Shown here: piece by piece, positions 29,240 to 33,972 of the stretch
Position numbering within the stretch: the stretch's first letter is position 1
Layout of the letters: every line of letters starts with the position of its first letter
From: Caldilineaceae bacterium
Lineage (GTDB): Bacteria > Chloroflexota > Anaerolineae > Caldilineales > Caldilineaceae
Assembly (NCBI GenBank): GCA_020634815.1
Contig: JACKBA010000052.1
Span: forward strand, 1-33,972
Length of the DNA stretch: 33,972 nucleotides
Reading direction: 5' to 3'
Translations under genes and position numbers: made by a program
Notes under the pieces: model-generated
What the model was told of the DNA's origin: nothing
Databases searched by the model: none
The model's input: only the letters and a program-made list of their open reading frames with translations

Positions 29240-30784
29240 CTATGCCAGTTGCGTTGACTTGGGCAATTTCGCGGGCTCGCTGCCATACACCGCCGCTGCA
29301 TCCTGGCCACTGGGCAGACGATCCTTGCGGAAATACAAGAAGCCGATCACGACTGTTATCAGCGGTGAAAGATAGACGACGAACGCGTAGGGAGCATAGG
29401 CCAGCGTGCTAAGCCCGAGTGCGCCGGCAAAAAAGGCCCCGTTGACATTCCAGGGAACGTTGGCCGAAAAGATCGTGCCGGAGTCGGCAATCGACGTAGA
29501 TAATGTCACCGGTTTGAGGTGTTCCTTCATGTATTCATCGCGGAACATGCGCGCCGTCAGCACGATGCTCACATACGGATCCGCGGCCACCGAGTTCAGG
29601 CCGATGGAGGTCAGCACGGTTGTCAGGATGAGGGTCGCCGGACCCCTTGTCCAGTTGATCACCGGCGTGATGACACGCCGGAGCATACCCGTGTAGTCGG
29701 CAACGGCGCCAAAGCTGGCCGCCACCAGGATCAGCCAGACTGTATTGAGCATGCTCACCGTACCACCCCCGGCAAAGAGCGCATCCAACTGCGCATTGCC
29801 GCTATTGAGACGAAAGCCATTGGCCAGGGTCTCAATGCCAACCTTCATGGCCGCCTCAAAGTAATTGAGGCTGGGATCGCCGGCCAATGAAACGATCAAA
29901 TCGTGTTGGGTGAATGCGGCCAATATCACGGCGGCGATGGCTGAGAGCATCAGACACAGGAACGAAGAGAAGCCAAACGCAGACAGTACAAAGACCAGAA
30001 TCAGGGGCAAAAAGGCAAGCAGCGAGACATTGAAGTACTGCGAGATCGTGCTCTGGATCTGGGCATGGTCAACCGAGGCGGCGCCGCCCGCGTCGCCGGT
30101 CAATCCAAGCGCAAGGTACAAGAGCGCGCTGAGGATCACTGTCGGAGCGGCAGTGCGCGCGACCATACGCGCATGGTCATTGATGGTGACGCCCCCAACA
30201 GTGGCGACCGTGAGAAGCGCCGTGTCGGAGATCTTTGCCGTTTTGTCGCCCAGCATCGCGCCCGAGATGGCCGCTCCGGCCGTTATCGCCGGCGAAACCC
30301 CCATGATTGCAGCCAATCCCACAAAGGGCACGCCCACCGCGCCCACAGTCGTGAAGCAACTGCCCAGCAAGATGCTCAATGTCGACGCAATGATGAAGAC
30401 CATTACGTAGTAAAAGCGCGGGCTGAGGATCTCCACTCCATAGTAGATAAAGGCGGCCACGGTACCGGAGAAGTAGAGCGTGCCAATGATGGCCCCGATG
30501 GCCAATAAGACAAGAATCGTTCCCAAGGTGCCGTTCACGCTGCTGCGAATCGCCTCAGAGATTACCGAGCCGCGGAATCCGTAGTAGTACGCCACCACCA
30601 GTGCAAAGATCGTGGACAACGTCATGCTCACCTGTAAAGGGCCTTCGGCAACCTCATTGCCGAACAGGAAGACGGATAACATGATCAGACCGACCATGAA
30701 CGCCACCACCAGTAAAGAGGCGAGCATGGAAGGTGTACGTCCTGTCTCGCTGTGGTCGGTTTCATTGTCAACAGGCGTTGCCAT
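29240..30784 (-). CDS. nhaC: Na+/H+ antiporter, NhaC family
   Basis: 514 residues with about 11-12 membrane helices. NhaC-type features include SILLGSCFTTVGAVGVPFVG, AAISGAMLGDKTAKISDTAL, GGVTINDHARMVAR, and near the end SIGLNSVAADPYVSIVLTAR plus STSIADSGTIFSANVPWNVN. The buried Asp/Asn residues in GDKxxxISDT are expected to bind the ion. The protein exports Na+ (or Li+) against protons. AAAGGAAA 6 nt before ATG 30784 sets the start. Its mRNA leader is strongly structured (see the next entry), which suggests ion- or pH-dependent control. Confidence 0.9.
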   Translation of the reverse strand: MATPVDNETDHSETGRTPSMLASLLVVAFMVGLIMLSVFLFGNEVAEGPLQVSMTLSTIFALVVAYYYGFRGSVISEAIRSSVNGTLGTILVLLAIGAIIGTLYFSGTVAAFIYYGVEILSPRFYYVMVFIIASTLSILLGSCFTTVGAVGVPFVGLAAIMGVSPAITAGAAISGAMLGDKTAKISDTALLTVATVGGVTINDHARMVARTAAPTVILSALLYLALGLTGDAGGAASVDHAQIQSTISQYFNVSLLAFLPLILVFVLSAFGFSSFLCLMLSAIAAVILAAFTQHDLIVSLAGDPSLNYFEAAMKVGIETLANGFRLNSGNAQLDALFAGGGTVSMLNTVWLILVAASFGAVADYTGMLRRVITPVINWTRGPATLILTTVLTSIGLNSVAADPYVSIVLTARMFRDEYMKEHLKPVTLSTSIADSGTIFSANVPWNVNGAFFAGALGLSTLAYAPYAFVVYLSPLITVVIGFLYFRKDRLPSGQDAAAVYGSEPAKLPKSTQLA

Positions 30785-30947
30785 AGAGATTTCCTTTCCA
30801 GGCTGTCCAATAGGCAAATGCGGTCACAGCATTACGCTCCTCTGGCGAATGCTGCCTGCGCCCCGGCAAGGGTTCTTGGGGGAGGCCAGGTCAGAAAAGC
30901 CGTCCCCCTTGCGATGGCGGTGCGAATGGTCTCTGACCTTTCGCACC
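30785..30947 (-). promoter_or_regulatory. Structured 5' leader of nhaC with competing helices (candidate riboswitch)
   Basis: On the minus strand, 5' to 3': hairpin A, GGTGCGAA/TTCGCACC with inner GGTC/GACC (30947-30919); hairpin B, GGGGGA/TCCCCC plus GGC/GCC (30908-30878); and hairpin C, CAGCATT/AATGCTG (near 30855-30826), whose loop holds AGAGGAG. The AGGTCAGA in hairpin A (30939-30932) is exactly complementary to TCTGACCT in the loop of hairpin B (30895-30888). The pairing extends to 10 bp with one G-U, so an alternative fold or pseudoknot is possible. Known ion riboswitch classes precede nha genes. I cannot match this one to a class by eye. Confidence 0.45.
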
Positions 30948-30972
30948 GGGCCTGAAACAGTTGCCGAGTGTG

Positions 30973-31401
30973 CTATTCGTCGCTATCGTCGAGCCAAAGT
31001 GCCGCAAGCAAGGCCGCTACGGCTGGGGCATCGGCCTCATCGATCAACTCGGCAGTGACCAGAGCTGCCGCAGCGTCCACATAGGCCGCATCGATCGCCG
31101 CCTCGGCGGCGTCGATAATCATCTTGTCTTCGACCACCGCCGCAAAGGCCTCATCGATCACGGCCTGCGCTGCAGCCTCAACATCCGTATCATCAACCGC
31201 TACCGCCGCATCGGCCACCAATTCTGCATCCAGAATGGTTTGCTTCTGGATGGCCTTATCGACGATAGCAGCAGCCTCGATATCTTCTGCCTCATCAACG
31301 ATCAAGGCGTCCTCCAGAACGGCAATTGCCGCGTCCATGTCTGCGTCACTTACATAACCGGCGTCTCTCAGTGCTTGCGCAATTTCAGCATTTGTTGGCA
31401 T
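30973..31401 (-). CDS. Acidic, alanine-rich helical repeat protein of unknown function
   Basis: 142 residues, very rich in Ala, Asp, Glu and Val/Ile. It has almost no Lys/Arg and no Cys. After a Lys/Arg-poor head (MPTNAEIAQALRDAGYVSDA) come degenerate units of about 22 residues such as ALIVDEAEDIEAAAIVDKAI, ELVADAAVAVDDTDVEAAAQ and KMIIDAAEAAIDAAYVDAAA. The composition suggests one long helical bundle or a disordered acidic chain, possibly a cation- or surface-binding protein. There is no signal peptide. GGAG lies 8-9 nt before ATG 31401. Upstream in-frame extension to 31758 has no coding character. Neighbours are a DUF1269 gene and nhaC, which fits an ion-stress setting. Confidence 0.7.
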   Translation of the reverse strand: MPTNAEIAQALRDAGYVSDADMDAAIAVLEDALIVDEAEDIEAAAIVDKAIQKQTILDAELVADAAVAVDDTDVEAAAQAVIDEAFAAVVEDKMIIDAAEAAIDAAYVDAAAALVTAELIDEADAPAVAALLAALWLDDSDE

Positions 31402-31648
31402 CAGGTTTCTCCGTGTAGCAAAGGATAATCGATAGATAGGCAACAGTCGTTGGGGCAAATGGGGGTATGGAACTTGGCGTTCCATGAAGGACCTGGCATC
31501 CCATTCTTGCGACTCGTTGGTCTGAAGATGCAAGAACGGCGGAAGTGGCATTGCATGATGTGTGCAATGCCCTCCCGCCGCGTATTCGGCAGCATCCGCT
31601 GCTGAACCTGGATCAGCCAGTGCAGCCAATCCGTACGCCATCTGTTTG

Positions 31649-32224
31649 CTAGCTGGCGGAAGCAGACGCACCGGCCGCACCGGCGACCACGTTGCCGGAC
31701 GGATCGCTGGCCTCGCCGGCCACATAGGAGGCAATCTGGCCGGACAACTCGTCGCCAACGGTCAAGGTGACCACATTGGCGCTGTAGCCCGCCATGCTCT
31801 TGATCACGGCTTCGCTCTCTTTGTCTTCGAGCAGCACCAGCAGCGCCGACGAATCAGGGGTCAGTGCTGTACCGATGTCTTGCATATCACCCTTGGAGAG
31901 GGCACGACCCAGGTACTTGCCGGCAACGCCGCCGACGACACCACCGGCCAGCGTCCACGCCAGCAACCCGGCCGGACCGCCAATCAGGCCGAGCAGGGCG
32001 CCCGTGCCGGCGCCGATGGCCGTGCCGACGCCACCGCGCCCGGTCTCATGCATGTGCACCTTGCCCTTGGCATCCTGCTCCACGATGCATTCGGCCTCGA
32101 TCTTGTAGCCATCCAGCGCACCGGATGACTTGAGTTGCTTCATCGCATCACTGGCGCCTTTCTGCCCTTTGAAAACGAAGGCGAGAATGTTGTAGGCTGC
32201 TGAACTGTCTTGTGTCTTGCTCAT
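31649..32224 (-). CDS. DUF1269 family protein
   Basis: 191 residues. The family pattern is a short alpha/beta N-terminus (YNILAFVFKGQKGASDAMKQ...IEAECIVEQDAKGKVHMHET), then a Gly-rich hydrophobic hairpin (GTAIGAGTGALLGLIGGPAG, LLAWTLAGGVVGGVAGKYLG) and a C-terminal domain with DIGTALTPDSSALLVLLEDK. DUF1269 (PF06897) proteins are small membrane-associated proteins of unknown biochemical role, often in stress-linked contexts. An Ala/Ser-rich tail ends the protein. AAGGAG 8 nt before ATG 32224 gives an unambiguous start. The 250 bp between it and the next minus-strand gene hold no other gene. Confidence 0.88.
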   Translation of the reverse strand: MSKTQDSSAAYNILAFVFKGQKGASDAMKQLKSSGALDGYKIEAECIVEQDAKGKVHMHETGRGGVGTAIGAGTGALLGLIGGPAGLLAWTLAGGVVGGVAGKYLGRALSKGDMQDIGTALTPDSSALLVLLEDKESEAVIKSMAGYSANVVTLTVGDELSGQIASYVAGEASDPSGNVVAGAAGASASAS

Positions 32225-32353
32225 GTCTCTGCTCCTTGGAAATGAAACGTACACTTCAGATCAATCGACTATCTGAAACGCTGTGGCACAGCACGTTCAA
32301 GCGATGAACTGTGCCAGCAACGCATAGCCCGTACCCCGATTTCTCGTGCGCAG

Positions 32354-32635
32354 CTAACCCGCCGCGTGAGGCAAACCGTATTCAACCTGCCGCACCAAGG
32401 TCAATGTATAGCCAAGATCGTAGAGGGTATTCAGAATACCGATGAGAGCTGCTTGATCCGGCAGCCAACTGGTCAATACCGTCACATCTACACCGCCTTC
32501 GCCTATCCGGAAGAGACGAGCCGTGTCCGTTCCATCCAGATACTCGACCGTGTCCGGCCTGAGCCGGCCCAATACATGGATTTCGTAGACGCCGGGGCGG
32601 TCGAAGGAATAGACTGCCTCTTCAGATTGACTCAT
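32354..32635 (-). CDS. Small conserved-looking cytosolic protein
   Basis: 93 residues: SFDRPGVYEIHVLGRLRPDT, then VEYLDGTDTARLFRIGEGGV and LTSWLPDQAALIGILNTLYD. The pattern YEIxVxGxL ... LxGxxxDQAALxGxLxxxxDLG is one I associate with small Chloroflexota and cyanobacterial proteins of unknown function. It is a compact alpha/beta protein without signal or membrane helix. GAGG before ATG 32635 favours this start over 32665. It lies between the LuxR regulator and the DUF1269 gene, all on the minus strand. Confidence 0.7.
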   Translation of the reverse strand: MSQSEEAVYSFDRPGVYEIHVLGRLRPDTVEYLDGTDTARLFRIGEGGVDVTVLTSWLPDQAALIGILNTLYDLGYTLTLVRQVEYGLPHAAG

Positions 32636-32833
32636 TATTGGCCTCGTATCCAGGCAAGTTCTCACTGGACGTGGGAAAGACTATCCGCGAGACGTACGCC
32701 TTCAGTGGGTATGAGGATAAGCCATTTGCAGACGGGTATCATCCCCTAGATTGGGGAACTATTGGGTATATGGCTTGAGGAGGTTGAATAAACGCGGCGA
32801 TGGTCTGGCTGGCCAAAGGCGGCAGCGTCAGAA
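32636..32833. other. Intergenic region between the LuxR gene and the small protein gene
   Basis: About 200 bp without a gene. It contains CCCC-TAGATT-GGGG (32743-32756), a small perfect hairpin or palindrome, flanked by two GGGTAT strings (32735 and 32763 areas). These could be a site for the LuxR regulator in front of the next minus-strand gene, but no second clear copy was found in the window. Confidence 0.3.
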
Positions 32834-33972
32834 TCAGAATAGCTGTAATTCGCGGCCGCGGTTGATGGCCTCAATACGGGTGTGTACGTCGAGCTTGCGA
32901 TAAATACTCTTGATCTGAGCGCGGACGGTGGCGATCGACACAACATTTCGTGCAGCAATTTCTGCCGGCGTACAATCGGTCGCCAACAGTTGCAGGACTT
33001 GCAGTTCGCGATCGGTCAGGGAGTCGATCTGGGCGATTGCTGCGGGCGCCGTCGAGGGCTTACCTTTGTGCGGCGACACCGTCTCTTCATCCGGCACAGA
33101 CAAAGGCGTGAGCGCAGCCAGGAGGTCCGTGACGTAATTTTGGTGCGCCATAAACTGTTCACCGCCGTTGTCGCGCAGTCGATTCAGCAGGTCGACCATG
33201 GGCCGCCCTGCATCGACAAACGGACGGATGAGATGGCCATCCCGGGCAAGGGTCAATGCCGTGACCAGATATGCGTCGGCGCTGCCGGTGTCACCTTGTG
33301 CATCACAGACCACGGCAAGCAACACAAGCGCCTCAAGACGTGCCAGATTGCGGTGCACCGAGGACATCTGCTCTTCAAACTCGGAGAGGTCAGCGCGTGC
33401 GGCGGCAAGTGCCTGCGGCGTGCCTTCCGCGATGAGAAGCTTGATTGGCGTCAACTGAGGGATGTAGATGAACCATAGCGGCGGGCGACTGTCGAAGTTG
33501 ACGCCAATTTGCTTGAGTTGCGCGGCAGCAAAATCACCTCGCCTCAATGCCAACTCGACACTGAAAGCTTCGACAAGCGTCAGCGTGGAGGACGCGCCGG
33601 CTTGTATGAAGTGAGTGCTAATCGTGTCGAGAATCGCATCCGTAGCATCAAAATCCCCCTGCTCGTCTCGGATCAAACTCAAGGTAATGGCGCCCATGGC
33701 CATATACGTAAGCGTCGACATCGCTTGGTCGTCGATCAACGCAGACAAGTAGGGTTCTGCTGCCTCAGACTCACCACGCAGAAAGTGAGTCACACCCAGG
33801 AAATAGCGAGCATAGTTCAATGAAAACGGCAATTGAAGCTCTTTGCTGATGGTATGGACTCGCCTAGCCCATTTCTGGGTAGCCAGTACATCTCCCTCGA
33901 GAATAGTGATCATGCAGAGATAGGCCATCAACCTGACTTGAATGGCTCGCGTCCATTGCTCCCCATAAATGG
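32834..33972 (-). CDS. MalT-like LuxR-family transcriptional regulator, C-terminal part (5' end outside window)
   Basis: The frame is open from the window edge to TAG/TGA at 32834, about 379 codons. The bulk is TPR-like helical repeats (FLRGESEAAEPYLSALIDDQ; DAQGDTGSADAYLVTALTLARDG). The last 65 residues are a LuxR HTH: SLTDRELQVLQLLATDCTPA and EIAARNVVSIATVRAQIKSI, then YRKLDVHTRIEAINRGRELQLF (in parts). The missing N-terminus should hold the P-loop ATPase of the MalT/LAL family. It is upstream of, and in the same direction as, the small protein, DUF1269 and nhaC genes, which makes them candidate targets. Confidence 0.9.
   Translation of the reverse strand, partial: IYGEQWTRAIQVRLMAYLCMITILEGDVLATQKWARRVHTISKELQLPFSLNYARYFLGVTHFLRGESEAAEPYLSALIDDQAMSTLTYMAMGAITLSLIRDEQGDFDATDAILDTISTHFIQAGASSTLTLVEAFSVELALRRGDFAAAQLKQIGVNFDSRPPLWFIYIPQLTPIKLLIAEGTPQALAAARADLSEFEEQMSSVHRNLARLEALVLLAVVCDAQGDTGSADAYLVTALTLARDGHLIRPFVDAGRPMVDLLNRLRDNGGEQFMAHQNYVTDLLAALTPLSVPDEETVSPHKGKPSTAPAAIAQIDSLTDRELQVLQLLATDCTPAEIAARNVVSIATVRAQIKSIYRKLDVHTRIEAINRGRELQLF

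Noticed and set aside
1..33972. CRISPR array or complete insertion sequence
   Set aside because: No regularly spaced identical repeats with unique spacers, and no transposase ORF with terminal inverted repeats, could be found. The 21-bp array has no spacers.

Overview
The window is GC-rich chromosomal DNA. It looks like a filamentous member of the Chloroflexota (Caldilinea/Anaerolineae-like). That placement is an inference from gene content and not a database result: giant SARP/BTAD-P-loop and MalT-like LuxR regulators, Rhs debris, DUF433/DUF5615 and UPF0175 toxin-antitoxin modules, an ABC sugar locus without its own ATPase, and short dispersed intergenic palindromes. Two genes look leaderless, with the start codon 7 nt after a TANNNT -10 box. 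A TTGCGC -35 box recurs in six promoter-like sites.

Layout. 1-0.67 kb: 3'-truncated CysQ/IMPase-type phosphatase (minus). 0.8-3.4 kb: a divergent pair, a membrane protein with a non-catalytic formylglycine-generating-enzyme-like domain (minus) and a zinc-ribbon membrane protein (plus). 3.5-6.3 kb: tyrS behind what looks like a complete ribosome-mediated attenuator (leader peptide with Tyr codons, antiterminator, terminator), then fabI and a terminator. 6.34-6.87 kb: a gene-free stretch with strict 21-bp periodicity, then a helical protein of unknown function. 8.1-12.1 kb: an accessory island with three lipoproteins, a small membrane protein, a gene of unknown function and at least two broken copies of the same Rhs segment.

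12.1-18.7 kb: a carbohydrate catabolism locus. It has an RpiR/MurR regulator whose promoter is covered by a perfect palindrome, a sugar-binding lipoprotein, two permeases, a class II aldolase and an ADP-dependent sugar-kinase-like protein. The simplest reading is import, phosphorylation and aldol cleavage of an unidentified ketose or polyol. 18.9-19.5 kb: two convergent toxin-antitoxin modules that have lost both toxins at one deletion junction. 19.8-25.8 kb: a membrane protein divergent from a 1113-residue BTAD regulator, an orphan MazF and an alpha/beta hydrolase.

25.8-34 kb: a run of minus-strand genes read right to left: a MalT-like LuxR regulator (cut by the window edge), a small conserved protein, a DUF1269 protein, an acidic Ala-rich protein, an NhaC antiporter behind a structured leader, a DUF389 membrane protein, an Ntn-type linear amide hydrolase and a TRIC/UPF0126 channel. 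Ion and membrane homeostasis is the common theme. The strongest candidates for something new are the tyrS attenuator, the NhaC leader, the 21-bp array and the recurring TTGCGC promoter.
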